From Sphingomonas sp. HMP9 (GTDB lineage: Bacteria; Pseudomonadota; Alphaproteobacteria; Sphingomonadales; Sphingomonadaceae), in NCBI RefSeq assembly GCF_013374115.1, contig NZ_AP022673.1, forward strand, positions 3,304,501-3,368,500: a DNA stretch of 64,000 nucleotides, read 5' to 3'. How positions within the stretch are numbered: position 1 is the first letter of the stretch; every line of letters starts with the position of its first letter. The notes below the pieces were generated by a model. The model worked only from the letters and a program-made list of their open reading frames with translations. It did not search any database and was not told where the DNA came from. Of this stretch, positions 53,262 through 61,892 are shown piece by piece. Position numbers and translations under genes: made by a program.

Positions 53262-55250
53262 ATGAGCGACAACGACAACCGCGGTCAGAAGCCCCAGGGC
53301 TCCGGAAACGGTGGCCCCGAAAATGGCGGCGGCAATCCTTGGATGAAAAGCCTGTTGATCTGGGTCGGCATCCTGCTCGCGCTGGCGATGTTCGTGACTC
53401 TGTTCGACGGCCGCACCGCGGCATCGGGCGGCAACACGATCGCCTATTCGGCGTTCCTCGACAAGGTCGACGAGGGCACCGTCAAGGACGTCAACATCTC
53501 GCGCGATATCATCTCGGGGACGCTGTCCTCGGGCGAGAAGTTCAAGTCGTATCCGATCCCCGATTCGACGCTGGTGCCGAAGCTGCGCGAGAAGGGCGTC
53601 TCGATCAGCGCGAAGCCCGAAGAGGGCCCGTCGATGCTGGCGCTGCTGCTGTATCAGTCGCTGCCGTTCCTGCTGTTCCTCGGCATCGCGTTCTTCGTGC
53701 TGAAGCAGATGCAGAAGAATTCGGGCTCCGGCGCGATGGGCTTCGGCAAGTCGCGCGCCAAGATGCTGACGCAGAAGGAGGGCAAGGTCACCTTCCAGGA
53801 TGTCGCCGGGATCGACGAGGCGCGTGAAGAGCTTGAAGAGATCGTTGAGTTCCTCAAGGATCCGACCAAGTTCGCCCGCCTGGGCGGCAAGATTCCCAAG
53901 GGTGCGTTGCTCGTCGGATCGCCCGGCACCGGCAAGACGCTGCTCGCCCGCGCGATCGCAGGCGAAGCAGGCGTGCCGTTCTTCACGATCTCGGGTTCCG
54001 ATTTCGTCGAGATGTTCGTTGGCGTCGGCGCGAGCCGTGTTCGCGACATGTTCGAACAGGCCAAGAAGTCAGCACCGTGCATCGTCTTCATCGACGAAAT
54101 CGATGCGGTCGGTCGGCACCGTGGTGCCGGTCTCGGCAACGGCAATGACGAGCGCGAGCAGACGCTGAACCAGCTGCTGGTCGAGATGGACGGCTTCGAA
54201 GCCAACGAAGGCATCATCATCATCGCCGCGACCAACCGTCCCGACGTGCTCGATCCTGCGCTGCTGCGTCCGGGCCGCTTCGATCGCCAGGTCACGGTGC
54301 CGCGTCCGGATATCGAGGGCCGCATCAAGATCCTCGAAGTGCACATGAAGAAGGTGCCGCTCGCACCCGACGTCGACGCACGCGTTATCGCACGCGGTAC
54401 GCCGGGCTTCTCTGGCGCCGATCTCGCCAACCTCGTCAACGAGGCGGCGCTGCATGCGGCACGCAAGGGTAAGCGCCTGGTGGCGATGGCCGAGTTCGAG
54501 GAGGCCAAGGACAAGGTCATGATGGGCGCAGAGCGTCGCAGCATGGTCATGACCGACGACGAGAAGCGGATGACCGCGTATCACGAGGCCGGCCACGCCG
54601 TCGTCGCGATGCACGAGGCCGCCTCGGATCCGATCCACAAGGCGACGATCATCCCGCGCGGCCGCGCACTGGGCATGGTCATGCGGCTGCCCGAGCGCGA
54701 CTCGTACAGCTATCACCGCGACAAGATGTACGCGAACCTCGCGGTATCGATGGGCGGCCGCGTCGCCGAGGAAGTCATCTTCGGCTACGACAAGGTCTCG
54801 TCGGGCGCATCGGGCGACATCCAGTACGCGACCGGTCTGGCACGCGACATGGTCACGCGCTGGGGCATGTCGGACAAGGTCGGGCCGCTCGAATATGGCG
54901 AGCCCGAGGGTGAGTCGTTCCTTGGTTACTCGTCGAGCCGTCCGTCGCGCATGTCGAACTCGACCGCGCAGTTGATCGACGACGAGATCAAGCGGATCGT
55001 CGAAGGCGGTCTCGACCGCGCCAAGCAGGTGCTGAGCGATCATGTCGACCAGCTCCATACCGTGGCCGGTGCGCTGCTCGAGTTCGAGACGCTGACCGGT
55101 GACGAGATCAAGAAGCTGATCGCGGGCGAGGATCTCGATCGGCCGGATCCGGGCGCAAAGGCCTCGACCGTCCCGCGTGCGGGTACGTCGATCCCGAAGA
55201 CGCGGCGTCCGTCGGGTCCGTTCGGTACGCCGACACCCCTGGGGGCATGA
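53262..55250 (+). CDS. ftsH: ATP-dependent zinc metalloprotease FtsH
   Basis: The protein has 662 residues from the ATG at 53262. Two membrane helices (about 29-50 and 130-152) anchor it in the inner membrane. The AAA module has Walker [16 protein letters not shown], Walker [15 protein letters not shown] and the second region of homology [20 protein letters not shown]. The zinc site is [12 protein letters not shown]. It degrades membrane and stress-response proteins as a hexamer. The C-terminus is extended and Pro/Thr-rich ([20 protein letters not shown]). It follows tilS, the usual order. Confidence 0.98.
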   Translation: MSDNDNRGQKPQGSGNGGPENGGGNPWMKSLLIWVGILLALAMFVTLFDGRTAASGGNTIAYSAFLDKVDEGTVKDVNISRDIISGTLSSGEKFKSYPIPDSTLVPKLREKGVSISAKPEEGPSMLALLLYQSLPFLLFLGIAFFVLKQMQKNSGSGAMGFGKSRAKMLTQKEGKVTFQDVAGIDEAREELEEIVEFLKDPTKFARLGGKIPKGALLVGSPGTGKTLLARAIAGEAGVPFFTISGSDFVEMFVGVGASRVRDMFEQAKKSAPCIVFIDEIDAVGRHRGAGLGNGNDEREQTLNQLLVEMDGFEANEGIIIIAATNRPDVLDPALLRPGRFDRQVTVPRPDIEGRIKILEVHMKKVPLAPDVDARVIARGTPGFSGADLANLVNEAALHAARKGKRLVAMAEFEEAKDKVMMGAERRSMVMTDDEKRMTAYHEAGHAVVAMHEAASDPIHKATIIPRGRALGMVMRLPERDSYSYHRDKMYANLAVSMGGRVAEEVIFGYDKVSSGASGDIQYATGLARDMVTRWGMSDKVGPLEYGEPEGESFLGYSSSRPSRMSNSTAQLIDDEIKRIVEGGLDRAKQVLSDHVDQLHTVAGALLEFETLTGDEIKKLIAGEDLDRPDPGAKASTVPRAGTSIPKTRRPSGPFGTPTPLGA

Positions 55251-55285
55251 TCCGGTTCACCCGGCAGTCACCGAACTAACTCTAT

Positions 55286-55313
55286 GGGCGGCCTTTTCCC
55301 GGAAAGGTCGCCC
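55286..55313 (+). promoter_or_regulatory. Hairpin covering the ribosome-binding site of the gene downstream of ftsH
   Basis: GGGCGGCCTTT (55286-55296) pairs with AAAGGTCGCCC (55303-55313) around the loop TCCCGG; one pair is a G-U wobble. The hairpin ends one base before the ATG at 55314 and includes the likely ribosome-binding site GGAAAGG (55301-55307). It could hide that site, or serve as an ftsH terminator. Confidence 0.55.
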
Positions 55314-55691
55314 ATGTCGTATTCGCGTTCCAAGGCTGTAGTCGCTGCGTTGCTGATGGTCGGCGTGGCGATGCCGGCGCAGGCGGCGATGACCGTCGGC
55401 ACCTTCCTCGCCCGCGCCAATGCGTTGCGCGACCAAGGCCCGATGGCGCTGATGTCGCCCGACCTCCCCGCGCTGAAGGCCGAAGCCAAGGCTGCGACCA
55501 ACCAGCTCAGGGCCGAACGCGCCGCACGCGCCGCCGCCGGCAAGCCACCGATCGCCTGCGTGCCGGAGGGCGAATCCGTCGGCATCATGGACATGCTCGA
55601 CGGCTTGAACGAACTCCCCGCCAGCTACCAGAAACGCCCCTTAAAGGACGGCTACGCCCGCGTCCTGGCGAACCTCTACCCGTGCCGCTAA
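55314..55691 (+). CDS. Small exported protein with Rap1a/Tai-like C-terminus
   Basis: The protein has 125 residues from the Met of MSYSRSKAVVAALLMVG at 55314, which gives a signal peptide ending at AQAA. The mature protein has an Ala-rich helical middle and a C-terminal part with two cysteines (ACVPEGESVGIMDMLDGLNE and VLANLYPC). This spacing, plus the GESVGIMDMLDGL helix, resembles the Rap1a/Tai fold (type VI immunity-like), which also occurs in many proteins unrelated to immunity. No effector gene is nearby. Function unknown; the resemblance is weak. Confidence 0.7.
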   Translation: MSYSRSKAVVAALLMVGVAMPAQAAMTVGTFLARANALRDQGPMALMSPDLPALKAEAKAATNQLRAERAARAAAGKPPIACVPEGESVGIMDMLDGLNELPASYQKRPLKDGYARVLANLYPCR

Positions 55692-55952
55692 AGCGCGCGC
55701 CGTGACGGTTTCTGCTCTCAAAGCGCGCTCGTTCTCGGTCGCACGCCGGGGGCGCGCCATTTTCCCGTTCGCGCTGAGGGCACGCCCCCTCCCCCCGTCA
55801 CGCACTGAGTAGACGCCGGCCCCGTTCGCCCTGAGCGATGTCGAAGGGCATGCCCATCGCGCAGGGGGGGGCGACTTCAACCAGGCGTACTACGGTCCAG
55901 CCCGGACGCATCGAACGGCCAGGCATCAACGGAATGCCGCGCAGCCGCCTGC

Positions 55953-57047
55953 TCAGTCCGTCAATCCGTGCAGCAACAACAGAATGACAAACGCCAATAG
56001 CACCGTGAACGCGAACGTCAGTAGCGCCACCGTCCGCCACGCCGCCGACCGTTTCCGCAGCGCATACGTACCACGAAGCTGCGCGAACATGTGGATCGGG
56101 GGCACGAGCAACGCCGCCATCACGATCCAGCCGTCCGCGACGCCGATCACGCCCGCGACGATCAGCACGATCGTCAACAACATCATGAACGCCAGCGAAT
56201 AGGTCACGAAGATCGCGTGGTCGTAGAGGTGGTATTGGCGCCGCCAGAGGAACAGAAGCGCCATGAACGGTACCGATAGCGGGATCAGGCCCCAGCTATA
56301 TTTATACGCGCTGGTCTGCAGCTTGTAGAACATCAGGCCCGGATTGCCGTTCGCCTTGGCGATGCCGTGGTCGAGCCGTTCCCAACCGGTCTTGAAGTCG
56401 CCGAGATCGACCAGCCCACCGTTGGCGCCGCCATTTTGCATATCCGCGGCGACACCGAGCGCGCGGACGGTCGTTCGCAACGCGTCCGCCTGCCGATCGA
56501 GCGCAGCGCGCGACTCTGCGGATAAAGTGGCGTGCGCGCGCTGTGCCTCGACTTGGTTCAGCGCGATGCGAGCCTTGGCCGATTCCCGCGCATAATCGGA
56601 TATCTTGCCGGTACGCTCGTTCCGGATGAAGTCCGTCGTCATTTCGCCGCCGACCGCGCCGATCGTCGCGAACATCAGGAAGACCGTGAACAGGAACAGC
56701 GCAAGCGGCGACACGAACCGCGCCCGCTCGCCATTGACGTAGCGCCGCGTGAGCATCCCGGGATGCAGGATCAGCAGCGGCAGCGTGCGCCATATCTTGC
56801 CCTCGAAATGAAACACCCCATGCGCAATCTCATGGCCGATCCCGCCTAGCGAACGATGCACATGCGCGGATTGCCCGCAGGCATGGCAATGCTCGCCCAG
56901 CAACCGTGTCCCGCAATTGAGGCAAAGCGCGCCTTCCAGATCATGTCCTGGATGCACATGCCGTGCCTCTCCGGCTTTCGGTTCGAACGCGCGCCCAACG
57001 AGCGTACCTGTAGCGATATCCGCCGCTGCTCCGATTTCCCCGGTCAT
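55953..57047 (-). CDS. DUF3667-type membrane protein with N-terminal zinc ribbon
   Basis: The protein has 364 residues from the ATG at 57047; an in-frame upstream frame adds unrelated residues. A zinc ribbon (about 37-60) has CLNCGTRLLGEHCHACGQ. A charged stretch with a coiled coil (about 130-230) follows a long hydrophobic pair (FVSPLALFLFTVFLMFATIG). Four or more membrane helices lie at the C-terminus (ILLLLHGLTD at the end). DUF3667 proteins are poorly described inner-membrane proteins. It is divergent from proA with 78 bp between them. Downstream (55692-55952) I see no gene, but the stretch near 55830 includes CCCTGAGCGATGTCGAAGGG, a known short palindromic-type sequence. Confidence 0.83.
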   Translation of the reverse strand: MTGEIGAAADIATGTLVGRAFEPKAGEARHVHPGHDLEGALCLNCGTRLLGEHCHACGQSAHVHRSLGGIGHEIAHGVFHFEGKIWRTLPLLILHPGMLTRRYVNGERARFVSPLALFLFTVFLMFATIGAVGGEMTTDFIRNERTGKISDYARESAKARIALNQVEAQRAHATLSAESRAALDRQADALRTTVRALGVAADMQNGGANGGLVDLGDFKTGWERLDHGIAKANGNPGLMFYKLQTSAYKYSWGLIPLSVPFMALLFLWRRQYHLYDHAIFVTYSLAFMMLLTIVLIVAGVIGVADGWIVMAALLVPPIHMFAQLRGTYALRKRSAAWRTVALLTFAFTVLLAFVILLLLHGLTD

Positions 57048-57125
57048 GCTTCCCCCTCGTAATACCGCCAGCGTAACGAGTCCGCGGCGTTGGCGCGAGA
57101 GGCTTCGCATGGTAGCGAACGCCGC

Positions 57126-58388
57126 ATGGCCGACATAGAAAATCCCGCCGCATTGATCGCAGAAATGGCCCATCGCGCGCGCTCTGCCGCGTTGGTGCTG
57201 GCGGCCATGCCGTCGGCGCGGAAGGCGGCGGCATTGGCGTTGGCGGCAAAGTCCATTCTGGCGGCGTCCGACGCGATCGTTGCGGCAAATGTTGAAGATA
57301 TGGCACGGGCGGCCGCATCCGGCCTGTCGGGTGCGCTGCTCGACCGGTTGCGACTGGACGATGCGCGGGTCGCGGCGACGGCGGGGGGAGTGGCGGCCGT
57401 GGCAGCGCTGACGGATCCGGTCGGGCAGGTGATCGACGCCAGCGAGCGTCCGAACGGCCTGAAACTCTCGCGCGTCCGCGTGCCGATCGGCGTGATCGGC
57501 ATCATCTACGAGAGCCGCCCCAACGTCACCGCGGACGCCGCGGCGCTATGCGTCATGGCCGGCAACGCAGCGATCCTGCGTGGCGGGTCGGAAGCGGTGA
57601 AGAGCAACCGGGCAATCCATGCCGCGCTGGTGGCAGGACTGGAGGCGGGCGGGGTGCCTGCCGATGCGGTGCAGCTCGTGCCGACCACCGATCGTGCCGC
57701 GGTCGGCGCGATGCTCGCGGCGGACGGGGCGATCGACCTGATCATCCCCCGCGGCGGCAAGAGCCTCGTCGCGCGCGTACAGGCCGAGGCGCGCGTGCCG
57801 GTGCTCGCGCATCTCGACGGCATCAACCATGTGTATGTCGATGCGTCGGCAGCGTCTGCGATGGCGGAGGCGGTCGTCGTCGACGCCAAGATGCGGCGCA
57901 CGGGTGTGTGCGGTTCGATGGAAACGCTGCTGATCGACCGGGACTATGCAGACTCAGCCGCCCTGATCCGAAGCCTCGCGGCAACGGGCTGCGAAATACG
58001 CGGCGATGCACGCGCGCGCGCGCTCGTGCCCGAGATCGTCGCCGCCGACGCCGTCGACTGGGATACCGAGTATCTCGACGCAATCGCCTCGGTCGCGATT
58101 GTCGACGGGGTGGACGGTGCGATCGCGCATGTCGCCCGCCACGGCTCGCATCACACCGACGCGATCATCGCCGAGGATGCGGCCGTTGCCGAGCATTTCC
58201 TGACCGCCGTCGACAGCGCGATCGTCCTCTGGAACGCCTCCACCCAGTTCGCAGACGGCGGCGAGTTCGGCTTGGGCGCGGAGATCGGCATCGCCACCGG
58301 CCGCGTCCACGCGCGCGGCCCCGTCGCGCTCGAGGGGCTCACCACCTACAAGTGGATCGGCCGCGGCACCGGCCAGGTGCGCGGTTGA
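57126..58388 (+). CDS. proA: Glutamate-5-semialdehyde dehydrogenase (gamma-glutamyl phosphate reductase)
   Basis: The protein has 420 residues from the ATG at 57126. It reduces gamma-glutamyl phosphate with NADPH, the second step of proline synthesis. The signature [20 protein letters not shown], the active-site region [20 protein letters not shown] with the catalytic Cys, and [20 protein letters not shown] are present. It normally pairs with proB, which is not in this window. It is followed on the same strand by a toxin-antitoxin pair and nadD. Confidence 0.96.
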   Translation: MADIENPAALIAEMAHRARSAALVLAAMPSARKAAALALAAKSILAASDAIVAANVEDMARAAASGLSGALLDRLRLDDARVAATAGGVAAVAALTDPVGQVIDASERPNGLKLSRVRVPIGVIGIIYESRPNVTADAAALCVMAGNAAILRGGSEAVKSNRAIHAALVAGLEAGGVPADAVQLVPTTDRAAVGAMLAADGAIDLIIPRGGKSLVARVQAEARVPVLAHLDGINHVYVDASAASAMAEAVVVDAKMRRTGVCGSMETLLIDRDYADSAALIRSLAATGCEIRGDARARALVPEIVAADAVDWDTEYLDAIASVAIVDGVDGAIAHVARHGSHHTDAIIAEDAAVAEHFLTAVDSAIVLWNASTQFADGGEFGLGAEIGIATGRVHARGPVALEGLTTYKWIGRGTGQVRG

Positions 58389-58419
58389 TGCGCTGTGTCG
58401 ATCAGCGTAGCGTGAGGCC

Positions 58420-58674
58420 ATGAACGCGTCCGTTTCGATCACGACTCCGCTCGATCCAGTCACCTTCGCGATGGTCGAGGAGCTCGCGCAGTATCGCGGC
58501 ATCACCGGCGAAGAGTTCGCAGCAGAGGCGATCCGGGAGGCGGCTGAACATCACGCCGAAATGCGCGCTTTCATCCAGGCCGGAATAGACTCCGCCGATC
58601 GAGGCGAACTGATCAGCCAGGAAGAGATGGAAGCCTGGTTCGAAGAGCGTGTCGCTGCTCGCCGGCAAGGATGA
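58420..58674 (+). CDS. Antitoxin of a ParDE/RelBE-type pair (ribbon-helix-helix-like)
   Basis: The protein has 84 residues. The N-terminal strand SVSITTPLDPVTFAMVEELA is ribbon-helix-helix-like, and the acidic, helical C-terminal half (EEFAAEAIREAAEHHAEMRA) fits an antitoxin that blocks its toxin. The stop codon overlaps the toxin start (ATGA), a standard coupling. It starts 31 nt after proA. Antitoxins of this type usually repress their own operon. Identity of the exact family is by eye. Confidence 0.8.
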   Translation: MNASVSITTPLDPVTFAMVEELAQYRGITGEEFAAEAIREAAEHHAEMRAFIQAGIDSADRGELISQEEMEAWFEERVAARRQG

Positions 58675-58955
58675 GCCGCGCGAGCTGGGCTGCGCTCGCG
58701 CGGATCGATCTAGCGCGGATCGATGATTTCAATGCACGACACGATCTCGACTATGCCGATTCGGTCGGTCGCGCTGCGATCGCCGCGGGCAATTTCCTGG
58801 CAGATTTTCCCGCTGCGGGGCCGGTCGTCGATCGCGGCGAACGAAAATGGCGTGTGCCCGAAACCGACTATATCCTGATCTATCGCATCGTGCCCCATGG
58901 CGTCGAAATTCTCCGAGCGTTTCATGCGCGTGAGAATTGGCGGAAATATCCTTGA
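58671..58955 (+). CDS. ParE/RelE-superfamily toxin
   Basis: The protein has 94 residues. The order ASWAALARIDLARIDDFNAR, FPAAGPVVDRGERKWRVPET, YILIYRIVPHGVEILRAFHA and RENWR follows the ParE/RelE fold, with an Arg-rich region near the end. ParE-type toxins inhibit gyrase, while RelE-types cut mRNA on the ribosome; the sequence alone does not decide. The stop codon overlaps the TTG start of nadD by 4 nt (TTGA), which puts nadD translation downstream of the pair. Confidence 0.85.
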   Translation: MSRASWAALARIDLARIDDFNARHDLDYADSVGRAAIAAGNFLADFPAAGPVVDRGERKWRVPETDYILIYRIVPHGVEILRAFHARENWRKYP

Positions 58956-59566
58956 CCCGCGTCGGCATTCTCGGCGGGTCGTTCAACCCCGCGCACCGCG
59001 GCCATCGCGGGATCACGCTCGCGGCGATCGACGCGCTCGCGCTCGACGAAGCGTGGTGGCTGGTGTCCCCTGGCAATCCGCTCAAGTACGCGGCGAACGA
59101 TATGGCGCCGCTGCCTGCGCGCCTTGCATCCGCGCGACGCATGGCGCGCCGCGCGCCGATCCGTGCGACCGATATCGAGTCGCGGCTGCACACGCGGTAC
59201 ACGCTCGACACGATCCGCAAGCTCAAGCGGCGCTACCCCAGGATCCGCTTCATCTGGTTGATGGGCGCGGACAATCTGGCCGACTTCCACCGGTGGAAGA
59301 ACTGGCGGCAGATCGCCCGCGAGGTTCCGATTGCGGTAATCGCGCGTCCGGGATATGACGGGCGCGCCCTCGCGGCCCCCGCGATGGGTTGGCTGCGGCG
59401 CTTCCAACGGCGCACAGACCATGCGAAGAGCTGGACGACGTGGAGATTGCCGGCCCTTGTGCTGTTGCGCTTCCGACCCGACCCGACCTCCGCAACTGGC
59501 CTGCGCGCCAAAAATCCCGACTGGGTCCAGCAGGTTGCTGGTCCGGTAGTTTTACCCAGGAGCTGA
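58952..59566 (+). CDS. nadD: Nicotinate-nucleotide adenylyltransferase
   Basis: The protein has 204 residues from the TTG at 58952, preceded by GGCGGA 7 nt upstream; another TTG lies at 58937. The signature GILGGSFNPAHRGHRGITLA holds the nucleotide, IRFIWLMGADNLADFHRWKN is the substrate region and DPTSATGLRAKNP is the late motif. It makes NaAD+ in NAD synthesis. Rare TTG starts in both nadD and rsfS may keep their level low. The start overlaps the toxin stop codon. Confidence 0.94.
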   Translation: MTRVGILGGSFNPAHRGHRGITLAAIDALALDEAWWLVSPGNPLKYAANDMAPLPARLASARRMARRAPIRATDIESRLHTRYTLDTIRKLKRRYPRIRFIWLMGADNLADFHRWKNWRQIAREVPIAVIARPGYDGRALAAPAMGWLRRFQRRTDHAKSWTTWRLPALVLLRFRPDPTSATGLRAKNPDWVQQVAGPVVLPRS

Positions 59567-59567
59567 C

Positions 59568-59987
59568 TTGGCCACTTCCCCTACTGCCCCTCGCGCGACC
59601 GACCCCGAAGAGGTTGAGGCGCTGCATCGCCTGATCCTCGCGTCGCTCGACGACGACCAGGCGGTCGAGACGATCTCGATCCCGCTCGCGGGCAAGACCA
59701 GCATCGCCGATTACATGGTGATCGCCAGCGGTCGTTCGACCCGCCAGGTCGCCTCGACGGCGCAGAAGCTGGCCGAGCGGATCAAGGCCGAGTTCAAGCG
59801 TCCGGTGAAGATCGAAGGCCTGCCGACCGCCGACTGGGTGCTGATCGACGCGACCGACGTCATTGTCCACTTGTTCCGCCCCGAAGTCCGCAGCTTCTAC
59901 AATCTGGAGCGGATGTGGGCGTTCGGCGATGCGCCGACGCCGCCTGCCCCCCCGGCTTCAATGCCGACGTTCACCGACGAAGACTAA
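59568..59987 (+). CDS. rsfS: Ribosome silencing factor RsfS
   Basis: The protein has 139 residues. It starts with TTG at 59568 after AGGAG, 1 nt behind the nadD stop. RsfS binds ribosomal protein L14 and blocks subunit joining in starvation. The core IPLAGKTSIADYMVIASGRS, then KIEGLPTADWVLIDATDVIV and HLFRPEVRSFYNLERMW, is complete; the C-terminus adds a short Pro/Ala tail. The order nadD-rsfS-rlmH is conserved in bacteria. Confidence 0.95.
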   Translation: MATSPTAPRATDPEEVEALHRLILASLDDDQAVETISIPLAGKTSIADYMVIASGRSTRQVASTAQKLAERIKAEFKRPVKIEGLPTADWVLIDATDVIVHLFRPEVRSFYNLERMWAFGDAPTPPAPPASMPTFTDED

Positions 59988-60005
59988 ACCGACCCCGAGG
60001 CGGCG

Positions 60006-60428
60006 ATGCTGCTCCACATCGTCGCCCGCGGACGGATCGGGCGGTCGCCCGAGGCGGACCTTGTCGACCGCTATCTCAAGCGGATCGTTTGGCCGACCAA
60101 GGTCAGCGAACTCCCCGACACCGGCGGCAAGATCCCGCTCGTCGGCGAGCAGACCAAACGCATCCTGCTCGACGAGAAGGGCGAGACGCTCTCCTCGTCG
60201 CAGTTCGCGCATAAGCTCGAACGGTGGCGCGACGACGGCGTGCGCGAGGCGCGGTTCATGATCGGCGCCGCGGACGGCTTCGACGATGCCGCGCGCGACG
60301 AGGCCGATCTGCTGTTTTCGTTCGGTCGCGCGACCTGGCCGCATCTGCTGGCGCGCGCGATGCTGGCCGAGCAGCTTTTCCGCGCGACCAGCATCCTTGC
60401 CAACCACCCCTATCACCGCGAAGGGTGA
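60006..60428 (+). CDS. rlmH: 23S rRNA (pseudouridine1915-N3)-methyltransferase RlmH
   Basis: The protein has 140 residues. SPOUT-fold features include LHIVARGRIGRSPEADLVDR, FMIGAADGFDDAARDEADLL (the SAM knot) and the C-terminal HLLARAMLAEQLFRATSILA ending with NHPYHREG. RlmH methylates pseudouridine 1915 of 23S rRNA. It is 18 nt after rsfS. The next gene starts 3 nt after its stop codon. Confidence 0.96.
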   Translation: MLLHIVARGRIGRSPEADLVDRYLKRIVWPTKVSELPDTGGKIPLVGEQTKRILLDEKGETLSSSQFAHKLERWRDDGVREARFMIGAADGFDDAARDEADLLFSFGRATWPHLLARAMLAEQLFRATSILANHPYHREG

Positions 60429-60431
60429 TGC

Positions 60432-61604
60432 ATGAGGGCAGGGGGCGTCTTGGCGATCGCGACGCTGTTCGCGGCGGCGGGCGTCACCGCGCAGACTGAC
60501 GCGCCCGCGGTCGTGACCGAGCAGCAACGCCTGGTCGCGGCAAAACGCGACGCCGCGATCGCCACCGTCCGCGCCGCCAAGCTCGTCGCCGCCGCCACCC
60601 GGGAACGCAACGCCGCCGACAAGGCGCGCCGGGAAGAACAGGCGCTGGCCGCCCGCGTGACCGCGGCCGAAGCCAATCTCGCGACCGCCAGTGCGCGCGT
60701 GGCGCTGGTCGAGCGGTTGCTGTCGGATCAGCGCGCCAGGCTCGGCCATGCGCAAACCCCCGTCGCGCGGCTGTTGGCGGCGCTGGAGTCGCTCGCCCGC
60801 CGCCCGACGATCGTCGCGGTCGCGCAGCCGGGGTCGGTCGACGACCTCGTCCATGTCCGCGCGGTGCTCGGCAGCGCCTTGCCCGTCGTCCGCCAGCGCA
60901 CGCAAGTCGTCCGCACCGAACTCGCCGAGACGCGCCGCCTGCAGGCCAGCGCCACGCTCGCCGCCAAGGCGCTCGCCGATAGCCGCGCACGCCTCGAGAA
61001 TGATCGCCAGGCGCTCGCCAACCTCGAGGCGCGGCATCGTCAGCGCAGCCAGGCCCTCGGCCGGAACGCGCTCAGCGAGTCCGACCGCGCGCTGGCGCTC
61101 GGCGAACGCGCACGCGATCTCGTCGATGGGATGACCGCCACGACCAACGCCAAGACGACCGCGGCTAGTCTGATCGCGCTCGCCGGCCCGATCCCGCGAC
61201 CGATCGCGCGTGGCAGCATACCCGCCGCGCCACCACGCGGCGTGTACCGCACGCCGGTATCGGGCAAGCTCGTCACAGGTTTCGACGAAATCTCGGACGC
61301 CGGCGTCCGGTCGCGCGGCCTGACGTTCGCCACCGCGCCCCGCGCGCGCGTCGTCGCCCCCGCTGCGGGGACGATCCGCTACGCCCGCCGCTTCCGCGAC
61401 TATGGCGTCATCGTCATCATCGACCATGCCGACGGCTGGACCAGCCTCGTCACCGGCCTCGCCGCGACTACGGCCAGGCCCGGCGACCGCGTCACGATGG
61501 GCGCCCCGCTCGGCACCGCGCCCGGCGAAGACCCGCGCATCACCGTCGAGCTCCGCCGCCAAGGCCGCCCCGTTGACGTCGCCTCATTGATAGGGTCGCG
61601 CTGA
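60432..61604 (+). CDS. EnvC-like murein hydrolase activator (degenerate M23/LytM domain)
   Basis: The protein has 390 residues. A signal peptide (GVLAIATLFAAAGVTAQ) and long coiled coils (about 30-240, AAKLVAAATRERNAADKARR) lead to a C-terminal LytM-type domain. That domain lacks the usual metal ligands: the HxGxD, YAH and HLHFE elements are replaced, with VRSRGLTF, VTGLAAT and PRITVELR in their places. Activators such as EnvC have the same loss and switch on cell-wall amidases at division instead of cutting wall themselves. That role is expected here. It sits between rlmH and ctpA, as in many relatives. Confidence 0.9.
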   Translation: MRAGGVLAIATLFAAAGVTAQTDAPAVVTEQQRLVAAKRDAAIATVRAAKLVAAATRERNAADKARREEQALAARVTAAEANLATASARVALVERLLSDQRARLGHAQTPVARLLAALESLARRPTIVAVAQPGSVDDLVHVRAVLGSALPVVRQRTQVVRTELAETRRLQASATLAAKALADSRARLENDRQALANLEARHRQRSQALGRNALSESDRALALGERARDLVDGMTATTNAKTTAASLIALAGPIPRPIARGSIPAAPPRGVYRTPVSGKLVTGFDEISDAGVRSRGLTFATAPRARVVAPAAGTIRYARRFRDYGVIVIIDHADGWTSLVTGLAATTARPGDRVTMGAPLGTAPGEDPRITVELRRQGRPVDVASLIGSR

Positions 61605-61634
61605 TCGGCCAAGCCCGATGGCCGCCGCCCTTCA

Positions 61635-61760
61635 ATCCTCCCCCGCAAGGGGGAGGTGGCTGGCACTTGCCAGACGGAGGGGGAGGAACGCGATCACCAC
61701 TGTTCCGTGTCCTCCCCCTCCGTCACCTTCGGCGACACCTCCCCCTGGCGGGGGAGGATC
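61635..61760. repeat. Family A intergenic palindromic element, copy 3
   Basis: A 126-bp copy with the arms ATCCTCCCCCGCAAGGGGGA and CTCCCCCTGGCGGGGGAGGA. Its inner left arm GGTGGCTGGCACTTGCCAGA and right arm CCGTCACCTTCGGCGACACC match copy 1, so it lies in the same orientation as copy 1 and opposite to copy 2. It lies between the envC-like gene and ctpA. Confidence 0.88.
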
Positions 61761-61892
61761 GAAAGAGTCCTCCGGTCAGCCGCCATTAACCCTCACCAAG
61801 CTTTGCTCCGCGCGCGCGTTGCCGCCAGCGTTCGGCTACGCTACGCCGTCACGACCGTACGACCCGTCTTTTCTCAGGTTGCAGGACCATCG

